Positions 20,978-31,503 of a stretch of 64,000 bases of DNA are shown piece by piece. The position numbers were made by a program, and so were the translations under genes. This DNA is from Clavaria fumosa (lineage: Eukaryota; Basidiomycota; Agaricomycetes; Agaricales; Clavariaceae). How positions within the stretch are numbered: the stretch's first letter is position 1; each line of letters begins with the position of its first letter. The notes beneath the pieces are model-generated. The model saw only the letters and a list, made by a program, of their open reading frames with translations. It ran no database searches and was not told the origin of the DNA. The DNA lies in contig OX637803.1 in the NCBI GenBank assembly GCA_951802425.1, positions 2,046,001 to 2,110,000 of the forward strand. Direction: 5' to 3'.

Positions 20978-21335
20978 CAAGTCTGCACAAATTGACATAG
21001 ACCTGCACATATATAAGCTTGATTCTGCACACAATTCTGCACAAATTGGCATAGGCTTGCACCTATATTAGCATACTTCTGCACAAATTGGCATAAGCTT
21101 GCACATATATTAGCATAAGCTTGCACATCATTCTGCACAAATTGACATAAGCTTGCACATATATTAGCACATGTGCACATTTGCACACACAGGGCCAATA
21201 TTGACACAGGTGCCCACACATGGACACATATGCACATTCATGCCCATGCATGTAAATGAATGGGTGCACATGTACATCTATGTACATACATGGACATGTG
21301 TGTCTATACATGCACACATGTGTGCATGCATGTCT
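20978..21335. repeat. Tandem repeat and alternating purine-pyrimidine tract
   Basis: 20978-21175 holds about four imperfect units built on TCTGCACAAATTG-x-CATAAGC followed by TTGCACATATATTAGCA. 21176-21335 is rich in alternating CA/TG words (for example ACATGTGTGCATGCATG), a composition prone to unusual helix forms. No coding function is supported. Confidence 0.7.
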
Positions 21336-21658
21336 GGTGGCATAAATAACCAAAAATTTGAATTTTGTCCAGTTTGGTCCTTCATATGCCTGGTCATGGG
21401 AAGCAGGCTTGAGGAGAAGTCCCCAAGCACAAGGATGCTTGAGTCTGTGAAGTATTAAGACACCAAACAAGATTACCTCGCCATCACTTACATGGTTGGA
21501 CGATGGTGTGAGGGGACCATCCTCAAAGCAATCGTGTGACTTTTGAGTTCACCATGCACGCGGCATCGCCATCAGGTATGTCAAGTGAGGTATTATATGT
21601 GTCCCCTTTAATATTTCCACCGCTAGTGTAACATTACCACCTCCGAATTGCCGTGAGT
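21336..21658. other. Intergenic
   Basis: No gene recognised. Downstream flank of the minus-strand transporter gene. CpG content rises from about 21480, marking the change from repeat-rich to genic DNA. Confidence 0.4.
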
Positions 21659-24077
21659 TTACGGATCATCATGCTCCCTCTGTATCTCATCTCTAATCCA
21701 CTGCGGACGCACCGACTCTGTCCAACCCCAACTCGCAGCGCCCCCCCTCAGATCCTTGCTGACCCTCGACCTTCCTCGCGCCACTTCCGCTGCCCTCTGC
21801 TTTCCCTTCCCCCAGACACCCTTGGGCAGCCGAACCAGAAAGCTCAGGAGCAGTGAGATGCCCAAGAGCCCAGCCGCCACCACAAAAACCGCCTTCGGGT
21901 ATGCACCGACCGATCCACTGTAAATCATGCCAAACAAGATAGGCTAGCGGGGCAATCAGACGCGGAAGCTCAATGGCGGCGTTGGAGATTCCTCACCCCA
22001 AGGACGAGCTGTGCGGCGACCGTCAGAAGCGCCATCGCGTGAAGCACCCGTCCAACGCTGAGATCCTCCTCCGCGTTGCTGTCCCTTCCGTAGCCAGACC
22101 GCGCCTGCACCCGCGCAAGACACAGCGCCAAGCTCTGCGCCGCAGGCACCGCCCCCGAGGCAAACGAGCCCAAAGAGGACCCGAGCACGAACAACACCTG
22201 TTCGCGGGTGACGTGCGACGCCGACGACGGGCCTGAGAGCGGGGACGTCGCGTAGGCCCGATGGCGTGTGAGCGACGGCGGCGTGCACGCGACGAGGACG
22301 TGCGACGCGAGATCGATCAGGAGGGAGCAGCGTGTGACGAGCATGTCGAAGCGGACCTCGCGCTGGAGACGCGATCGCGCCGGTTTAGCGGCGGGCTTGG
22401 AGCGGGGGCCTGGGCCGCTGGTCTTAGTCTTGGCTGGCGGCTCGTTCATCCGGATAATGACTGCGCAGATGGTATGTCAGAGAACGTGTGGAAGTGCAAT
22501 CAGATGGATAACCAATTACACGGCAAGATTACGAAAAGGTAAAAGACCTTCGTGAACGCAAGGAACGAGACGTAGCAGCTCAACTGGACATGTCAGATTA
22601 GAACCGCGCAGCACACAATGCATAAGGATCCACCTGCTCAACGGCCCGTCCGTATGCATTCTCCGAGTACAGATACGTAACCTGGGTGACGCTCGTCGAG
22701 AGCAAGTAGCCAGAGAACACGATCGCCAAGACAGTCAGGCTGAAATCGGTCTGGGGTTTGCCCGCCGCGATGATGCGTCGCGGCCGGAACACATTCAACG
22801 CGTCCGACGCCTCGGCCATGAGCGCCTTGGCCGGCCATCCTATCCAAAAGCCAGTTTCATTCGCGCTCGCGCTTTCGTCGACTGTGACAGGCGTCTGGAG
22901 CACGCGAGGAGACGGCGAGTCGGGCAAGACAAACAACGCAAGAAGGAAATTGAGCAGCGAGCACGCGGCGGCGATGCCAAACACCAACGAGACGCGGTCA
23001 ACGCGCCTAGAGAGAACATCGACGCCTAAGATGATGGGGTTTCGGATGACCCACGCGGCGAGGGCAGGCCCAAGACTAAATCCGAGGTATAGAACGCCTT
23101 GGAATCGGGAGAACATTGTAGCGCGTTGATCAAATGGGGTGTGTTCCGATATGTAGGGTATGACGACGCTGTGGAGGGTATACCAACCACCCAGGAGGCC
23201 CTCCGTGAATGACGCGGCCAGAATAAGATTGCGAGCTCTGAGGCCCAAGAAGAAGCTCGAGGCAGAGGCTGTAAAATATGCCATATCCCTATGGAAAAGA
23301 TCATAAATTAAGGAGGCCAAGACAAACCATGCAAATGACTGACGTCAGCAGTAGTCCTAAAGTTGCAATGGCCATGACATAGGTTCGACCACGCGAGTTG
23401 CCGTACCAATTCCAAAGCCCTGTGCTGAGCGCCGAGAGTGTGCCGCCTGTCGTTGTCACGATCATCTGAAGCCGCGCGACACCCATCTGTAGGGAGATAG
23501 GGAAGGGAAACATCTGAGGCGTGTCCAACACGCGTCCCTCATTCAAAGATGACACGCGTACGGCGTCTGCAGGTAGATTCTCGATGATCAGAGATTGCGC
23601 ATCTCGGCATTCGATGGCAGTTGAGGTCGTAGCGCATGAGAGATGAAGGCCGTGACTGCCGAGGTTGAAAGACAGTTCGCGTGTCATATCGAAAGACACT
23701 TTGGTGAGGACTTCCACTCGAGGAGCTATTGTCATTCCTCGCTAAGGAACATCCTCTTTTAAAATGCATCGCTGCCAAATGTCTGGAATACTACTCACAG
23801 CAACGGAGGCGAGCAAGGCGAACAGGATGAGCCTTTGCATTTTTCAGTGACACGAAACCCAACGCACCGACCTGACTCACCAGAACGAATTTTCCCTGCG
23901 ACACGGTTTCTTGGTCTGCGCCTTGGCTTTCCTCCGATTGAGAAGAGGTTGGCGTGCATCGATTTCGACTGCGCAAGCATTTCCATCCGTTGTTCCATCC
24001 GTTGTTCCACTCGCCGAGGGGGAGGAAAGATCGACTGAGTGTTGGCCCCGCGGCGCAGGGGGAGAGGAGGACAACAT
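21659..24077 (-). CDS. Major facilitator superfamily transporter, PCFT/TetA-like
   Basis: Seven exons fit consistent phases: 24077-23881, 23832-23799, 23741-23344, 23288-22634, 22583-22520, 22460-21997, 21943-21659, giving 698 aa. The start is the first ATG of the open frame leading into TM1 (FWLILFALLASVA). After TM1 comes RGMTIAPRVEV, a pattern I associate with fungal MFS proteins related to proton-coupled folate/TetA-type carriers. An inner loop (YGNSRGRTYVMAIATLGLLL) fits the conserved loop between TM2 and TM3. A hydrophobic C-terminal half ends with GPILFGMIYSG and VFVVAAGLLGISLLL. The substrate cannot be inferred. The 34-nt second exon is easily missed, so automated models may be truncated. 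The protein would sit in the plasma or vacuolar membrane. Confidence 0.82.
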
Positions 24078-24917
24078 TGTCGCCGCTTATGACTGAGTGT
24101 GGAGCAGGCATGAGGCCTGAAGCATAGCTGCTCTCCTGAGCACTGCTCGCTCGCCAGGTCAGCGTAAGGTAAATTTCCTACGGATCTATCCCAAAACAAG
24201 AAAGTATTACGTCATAAATGCACGTGATCTGCACGGTTTTTAGGGATCCATCCCGCTTTGCAGTCATGCACCTCTCCAAATCCCATACTCTGCCAATCAA
24301 TGTGAGGAAGAGGTTCGGCGATGCGGCGGTGCGGCGCAGCCTCTTATTATCATGCATGGCGTATGTTATGTGGATCCCGACAAGCATCCCGCCCTCCACA
24401 GCGCAGCGTCGTCGGAGTCGGACACGATATGCTCATTTACAGTGTCTACAGTGGGGCTGATAAAAAGTGGTGAGTCCCGGTGGCGCAACGAGAGGCGGGA
24501 GATGTGTGTTTTTGGTGAGAAAGCGATGCCTACGACAACGAAGAGACAACGAGGGGACAATGAAGAAGAAACGATTGAGAGGTGAGACGCGCTTTGGATG
24601 TCGCGATTGTAAAACTGGAAGTGTGGCGAACGACGGACAATACGACGAGACCAAGCCTGCTGGGTAACTTCATAATGACTAGCAGATGACTCCGAATTCA
24701 CGTCTGCGTCGGAGCTCACAACAATAAGTCAAGAGCGACTTGTGGGCGGGCGGCGAGCACGCTTCACAGCTTTGTTTGTGCCTGTGTGCCGCAACACCAT
24801 AACACGCATCAACAGAGAGCGCACGGTTCGTTCGTCGTTATCGATAAGCACCGCGGCGTCCGTCTTGGATTTGCCACTCATCGTCGACAAGTGCTATATA
24901 AACTCCTGTATCACAGT
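24078..24917. other. Intergenic region between divergent MFS and NLR genes
   Basis: No supported gene. It should hold the promoters of both flanking genes. A TATATAA at 24895-24901 lies only 17 nt before the proposed NLR start codon, which is too close for a standard TATA-to-start distance. Confidence 0.45.
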
Positions 24918-27900
24918 ATGCGCGAGACACTCAGCACTGCCCTAGAGAAGCTGAAGTTATCGTTGGGACCCCGCTCAACTGCCTTCGTCAGTCTCCAGAA
25001 TGCTCTCAGCCTGTTCAACAAGGTTGCAGGCAGGACGGGTGTGCCAGGACTTCAGGAAGGCATCGAGGGCTTCGTCATCCTCCTTGATGCTGTTCAGGTG
25101 TGCAATTCATCTCATTTATGGGACTGTCACACTGCTCACCCATCCTCACCCAGAAAACCGCACAAAATGATGATGACTTGGTTTCACTGGCCCGACGTGT
25201 TGAGGAATTGGATGCCATGCTGGAGAGGGTGTTGAATACCAATAAAGGTGTCTTGTCAGAGGCCATGGTTGACCGTATCAACTGTCTTTCTGAGTAAGTC
25301 ACCATCCCTTGGTGTGTGCATTGCTTATCCCGGATGGAAGATCATGGAAGTCAACGGGTGCCCGGGCTCAACACATGGTCACTCGGAACTATGCCAAACG
25401 TGTCCTCGCCCGTGACCAAAATGCCCTCGAGATTGCAGGCTGCATTTCTGCTATCCATTGGTCTATTGAAAGTTTTCTGGTGAGTATGTATGCCGTACCA
25501 TTTACACTCCCTAAATGAAGCTGTCTGGATGTCAGGTTGAAAGCATGCTAGCAATTGAGTTTGCCCTTGATGTAAGTTTATCAGCACCAAATCTGACAAA
25601 TGTCAAAACCTGACTGTTTAAATGACTAGGAACATGTTGGGTTCATAAGAAATGTTATGAACCGAATTGAGGACAAAATTGAGAGAAATCAAGAGGGCAT
25701 TGAAGTTTGTTTCGTTCTGTCGGCATTCCTTGCCCATTTTCTGACCTAAATCATGTATCAGGAAATCAAGATGAAACTTGATGTTTATGGTAGTAGCTTT
25801 GTCTGGCTGCAGTACTTTATTCATGCTGACTTGTACAGGTGGTTTGAATCCTCCCTATGCAATTATGGCTCATTTCCGTTACAAGGGGAAGCTAGTCCCT
25901 TGTCTCCCTGGAACCCGTGTCAAGGTTCTTGAAGAAGTATTCCGGTGGATTAGTTATGCTGAGTGCACCTGGGACCAGGAGTGTGTGCCTGTGCCCTCTC
26001 CGGGTTTCAGTAGACCCATGGGAAGCGCATGCATATTTTGGATCAATGGTTTAGCTGGAAGTGGGAAGACCACAATTGCATTTACTTGTGCAGAGCATTG
26101 TCAGGACAACGGCATCCTGGCTGCAAACTTCTTTTGCTCCAGGGACAATGCTGACTGCAGTAACATCAAACTGGTATTCACTACCATTGCCTATCAGATG
26201 GGAAAATTTTGCCCAGAATTCAAAGTTGTCCTTTCAAATATTCTTGGGTCTGACCCAGACATTGTCTACTCTGATGTCTCCTATCAACTGGAAAAGTTGA
26301 TTGTGGAGCCATTGATTGCTGTCAGAAACAAATTCCCTCCAAGTGTGGTTGTGATTGATGCATTGGATGAGTGCAAAGATGACAATGCCACATCAACCAT
26401 TTTAGCATCCTTGTCTCGACACATTGACAAGCTGTTCCCATTGCAATTCCTCATCACCAGTAGACCCATTCATAAAATCACTAAGGGTTTTCAAGATCCG
26501 CACCTCAGCAATGCAACCAGACCTTTGATTCTTCATCAGGTCGACTTGGACATTGTTGAAAGTGATATTCAGAACTATTTGGAATGGCATCTCCATATGA
26601 TCAAGGATCAATATGACCTCCCTTCTCCCTGGCCACCTTCTGCAGATATTGAAACCTTGACACATATGTCTTCAGGGCTCTTCATTTTTGCTGCCACTGC
26701 AGTAAAGTTCATTGGGATGGCTGATCCAGGTGATCCCATGGCACAATTGGAGGTACTTTTACAAAAAAACCCTGTTGTTGGCACATCTCCACAGCAGCAT
26801 CTAGATCAGTTGTACTCTCAAGTGCTCAAAAGCACATTTCCAAATATTTCTGACCAACTTGCAGCCAAGTTGCGCTTGTTTCTTGGAGCTGTTGCCCTCC
26901 TCCAGGATCCTCTCCCAATAGATCAATTGGAGGATATGCTTGATCACAAGATAAACCACTATCTTCAGCAATTGCAGTCAATCATGATTGTCCCAGCAGA
27001 CAGTGTTGGAGTTATCCAGTTAATCCACCCATCATTTTTTGACTTTATTGTGGACCACAACAGATGCCAGGAAGTGCAGGCACTGCAGTTTAGAGTCAAC
27101 TCTCAAATGCAACACACCATTCTTGCCAAGAGGTGCTTGACCCTGATGACAAAATTGAAAAAGGATATATGTGGCATAGGAGATCCTACAAAATTCAACC
27201 ATGAAGTGCCAGGTCTCTCAGAAAAGGTATCAAAGAATATCTCACACAGTCTAGAGTATGCATGTAGACATTGGGGATTGCATCTTTGCAGTGGATTGCT
27301 TTCAAGTGACCTATGGCAGCTTTTGAAAGATTTCTGCTTGAAGTATTTGGTGAACTGGATTGAGGTCTGCAGTCTCCTTGGTTATCTGAAAGATGCAGTT
27401 CAGATGTTGGTGGCTGTGCAGAGATGCTTGAAGGTATGTCCATGGTTTGAAGCTCTGGGATAGGTGAAGCTGACAAGTAATATTTTGCAGATAAATAGCT
27501 CTAGAGATCCAGTTGTCTCAGCACTGCTTTATGACAGTGAAAGAATGATTCAAGAGTTCTTTCCAGCACTTAGTGCATCTGCCTTGCAGGTGTATTTCAC
27601 TGCACTGCCCTTCATGCCAGTGGGTACTGAACTTTACAAGAACCATCATGATAAAATGAATGGATCAGTGTTGGTAGAAGGAGCATTGCAAAACTATTGG
27701 AGTGCATGTGTGCAGGTCATAAAACATTCTGATACAGTAACATCAGTGTCATTCTCTCCAGATGGTACAAAGATAGTCTCAGGGTCTCATAACAAGACTG
27801 TGAGACTGTGGGATGCAGTCACTGGTGGTCATTTACAAACATTCAAGGGCCATTCTGATCATATCACATCAGTGTCATACTCTCCAGATGGCACAAGGAT

Positions 27901-29704
27901 AGTCTCAGGGTCCTGGGACCAGACTGTGAGACTGTGGGATGCAGTCACTGGTGCTCACTTACAAACACTCAAGGGCCATTCTTCTGATATCACATCAGTG
28001 TCATTTTCTCCAGATGGCACAAGGATAGTCTCAGGGTCTTATGACAAGACTGCAAGACTGTGGGATGTGGTCACTGGTGCTCATTTACAAACACTCAAGG
28101 GCCACTCTGATCACATCACATCAGTGTCAATCTCTCCAGATGGCACAAGAATAGTCTCAGGGTCTTATGACAAGACTGTGAGACTGTGGGATATGGTCAC
28201 TGGTGCTCATTTACAAACATTCAAGGGCCATTCTGATCATATCACATCAGTGTCATTCTCTCCAGATGGCACAAGGATAGTCTCAGGGTCTTATGACAAG
28301 ACTGTGAGACTGTGGAATGTGGTCACTGGTGCTCATTTACAAACATTCAAGGGCCATTCTGATTATATCACATCATTGTCATTCTCTCCAGACAGCACAA
28401 GGATAGTCTCAGGGTCCTGGGATGAGACTGTGAGACTGTGGGATGCAGTCACTGGTGCTCATTTACAAACACTCAAGGGCCATTCTGATACAGTAACATC
28501 ATTGTCATTCTCTCCAGATGGCACAAGGATAATCTCAGGGTCTTATGACCAGACTGTGAGACTGTGGAATGTGGTCACTGGTGGTCATTTACAAACACTC
28601 AAGGGCCATTCTTCTGATATCACATCATTATCATTCTCTCCAGATGGCACAAGGATAGTCTCAGGCTCTTGGAACCAGACTGTGAGACTGTGGGATGTGG
28701 TCACTAGTGCTCATTTACAAACACCCAAGGGCCATTCTGATCATATCACATCAGTGTCATTCTCTCCAGATGGCACAAGGATAGTCTCAGGGTCTTATGA
28801 CAAGACTGTGAGACTGTGGGATGTGGTCACTAGTGCTCATTTACAAACTCTCAGGGGCCATTCTGATCATGTCACATCTTTGTCATTCTCTCCAGATGGC
28901 ACAAGGATAGTCTCAGGGTCCTGGGACCAGACTGTGAGACTGTGGGATGCAGTCACTGGTGCTCATTTACAAACACTCAAGGGCCATTCTGATACATTAA
29001 CATCATTGTCATTCTCTCCAGATGGCACAAGGATAGTCTCAGGGTCCTGGGACCAGACTGTGAGATTGTGGAATGTGGTCACTGGTGCTCATTTACAAAC
29101 ACTCAAGGGCCATTCTGATCATATCACGTTAGTGTCATTCTCTCCAGATGGCACAAGGATAGTCTCAGGGTCCCAGGACCAAACTGTGAGACTGTGGGAT
29201 GCAGTCACTGGTGCTCATTTACAAACACTCAAGGGCCATTCTTTTGGTATCACATCAGTGTCATTCTCTCCAGATGGCACAAGGATAGTCTCAGGGTCCT
29301 GGGACCAGACTGTGAGATTGTGGGATGCAGTCACTGGTGCTCATTTACAAACACTCAAGGGCCATTCCCATGGTATCACATCATTGTCATTCTCTCCAGA
29401 TGGTACAGAGATAGTCTCAGGGTCTAAAGACCAGACTGTGAGACTGTGGGATGCAATTACCAGCCAATTTCTGAGTGTCCATGTTGATGAAAATGGTGGG
29501 CATTCATGGCCACATGTGACAGACAAGGGATGGTTATGCAATCCTTTGAGAAATTGTAGACTCTGTTGGATCCCTGCTGCTCATCGCAGAATCTTAAGCT
29601 CTACTAGTGATGCTATAGCTGTTGTGACCTATGATCATCAGCTTGTTGTGATCAAATTGTCTCCCATGTATTCTTATCTACTTACTTGTACAGTAGTGTC
29701 TTAA
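24918..29704 (+). CDS. NACHT-WD40 STAND protein (NLR-like)
   Basis: Eight exons with matching phases: 24918-25097, 25154-25293, 25341-25479, 25536-25571, 25630-25704, 25762-25789, 25839-27433, 27491-29704, giving 1,468 aa. The N-terminal 200 residues are helical and resemble the N-terminal domain common in agaricomycete NACHT proteins (DDLVSLARRVEELDAML, RNYAKRVLARD, IAGCISAIHWSIESF). The NACHT NTPase has P-loop GLAGSGKTT near residue 269 and Walker B VVVIDALDEC near 368. A linker is followed by 14 WD40 units (about 808-1396), enough for two seven-bladed propellers, and a C-terminal cap (SWPHVTDKGWL, CWIPAAHRRI). Such proteins act in non-self recognition and programmed cell death in fungi; the ligand is unknown. 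The start codon is the least certain point. Confidence 0.9.
27722..29485 (+). repeat. Array of 14 WD40 units, each exactly 126 bp
   Basis: Unit starts fall every 126 bp from 27722 to 29360 without any indel. Units are near identical; residues vary mainly after GHS (DH, SD, DY, DT, FG, HG), after SGS (W, Y, H, Q, K, then D or N, then Q, K or E) and around WD-x-VT. By reading there is about one CpG in the whole array (near 29126). Confidence 0.9.
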
Positions 29705-30175
29705 TAAATCTGATTGCCCATGTTTTCATGTGGTTGCAATCCTGGTTCACTTACCTTCATCAGCAAATTGTGCATAAGCTTCTTGGCTTTTTGACTTGTT
29801 CAAATGAAAAAGTGATGAAGCAGAAAAGTTTATATTATACCCATGCTGGTAGATGGTCTTGAAACAGTTGTAAGTTGAAAGAGCCTAAAATTTTGGTAAA
29901 AGCTATGGAAAGTGCAGAAAAGGTGACATAGTTGTAAAAGCTACATTTGGAGTTCATGAGCATGTTGGTCAATGAAAAGGTTAACAAAATAGGACATGCA
30001 TCAAGTGCATCAAGAGCATCAGTGTGTTTCAACTCCACTGGAAGGAACCCTTTGCTGTAACAAGGTAGAAGATTGTACCATGAAGAATTGTCACAATGTA
30101 AGATGACTTAGGTTCCCCAGACTCAACAAATATAGATAGATGGATTACCCTCTGGTGCAGTCACAAAACTGTATA
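29705..30175. other. Intergenic, no gene recognised
   Basis: AT-rich 3' flank of the NLR gene. No coding or repeat structure could be supported. Confidence 0.4.
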
Positions 30176-30720
30176 TGTAGGGGAGCAGCCTGTCCAGAGG
30201 GCTGCTGACATAAGCACAGCCAAGCGGCTGTGCTAAATAGATTACATATGGTAGGTACACTTATGTAATGAGTAAAAGAAGAAGGCCCAAGGCCTTGCAC
30301 CCTCCCTCACCAGAGGGACCCTATCCAGAGATGATGTTCAGTCAGCACATGTGTTAAGCTGGGCAAGGCAAGCCCTCCAGCCACCTCTGCACACCCACAC
30401 TTGGGTGAGTTGCCCTCCCACTGTGCCAAGTGCACTGTGTCAGTCCCAAGACAAACCTTCCCTGGACTTCCCACTACCTGCTACACCACCTAGTGTGCAC
30501 TGAGGAAAGGGGCTCTTCATCCTTTCTCCTTGCCCACTAGGTGTGTTCTTTCTCTCTCCTTCAGTCTCTCACTTAGTTCTTCCTCACTTACTCAGTACTG
30601 TGTTTGCAAGCACCTGCCCTCTACTCCCTGTACTTAGACTGTTTGCCTTACACAACCATGTGATTTGAGCCCGGGCATCTTCGGATGCCGGGGCGGCTGC
30701 ATCACCGCTACCTTATTACA
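30176..30720 (+). repeat. Probable solo LTR of a Copia-type element
   Basis: Starts TGTAGGGGAGCAGCC and ends TTATTACA (inverted TGTA/TACA). It has an early hairpin (AGCAGCC/GGGCTGCT), pyrimidine-rich middle and late hairpin GGCATCTTCGGATGCC. The overall look is that of fungal Copia LTRs. No matching target duplication (left GTATA, right TCAGC), so the ends or completeness are uncertain. Confidence 0.5.
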
Positions 30721-31503
30721 TCAGCACCTTGATTGGAGGGATTGTTACTTTCATGACATCTGGAATGGCTGTTCAATTCTCTGAAGATGTACGTCCAATG
30801 TTTTCGCGGTTGGGGGAAAGAGCACTTGTCCTTTGTTGCGAGAAATGAGCCAGGTACCCTAATGTGATGATATTGCAACTCAAATTTTTAGCAGAACAGG
30901 ATATTATGCTCGATTTTTGCAGCGTTTGGGTCAAGGAATCACCCATCGATCGCTTGTCCATCATCCATTTTGCACCATCGGCGGCGGCGCTGTTGGCGCT
31001 CGTGGATGTCAAGGCTCCCAGGTACAGCCGCAAAGGTCAGGTCAACCTCACCCTCCAAATTGATTTTGTGGTTGTGGCACTATCCTGCCGGTGCTTTTGC
31101 TCTAAAGTCGGCAACAGCATCCTATAAGGAGATAACCGTCCCGCAGACAATCTCTGAGTAGTGGTGGTGTGCGAAGCTTATTGGACCAGTCGTGGGTACA
31201 GTATTTGGAGACTACGTTGCTTCGCTCTCTTCGCAAAGAATCAGGGTAAGCTCGGAGAAGAGAATCATATCCGACATTACACATTGATAATGAATCAGCT
31301 TCATCGATGTCTACCAAAGAATGTACTACCACGCCATAGTGCCATACAAGGTGATTTCGCCAATAACCCAAGTTTGGCAACGAGCAGCTGATCGAATCTG
31401 CGCCACCGTCGCATTCACACGTGATTACCAGTAATACCGGGCGGCACTCGGCCTCGGTCACTCGTCTCATCCTTGTCTTCTCCCATCTACCACTGCTTTT
31501 ACT
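30721..31503. other. Intergenic, unassigned
   Basis: Contains short open stretches, but none with a recognisable domain or consistent splice phases. The right end should hold the promoter of the cytochrome b5-ACAD gene. Confidence 0.4.

Noticed and set aside
21659..23320. Two or three separate small membrane proteins
   Set aside because: All pieces join with correct splice sites and phases into one MFS protein.
24895..24901. TATA box of the NLR gene
   Set aside because: It lies 17 nt before the proposed ATG, too close to place transcription upstream of that codon. Either the leader is very short or the match is chance.
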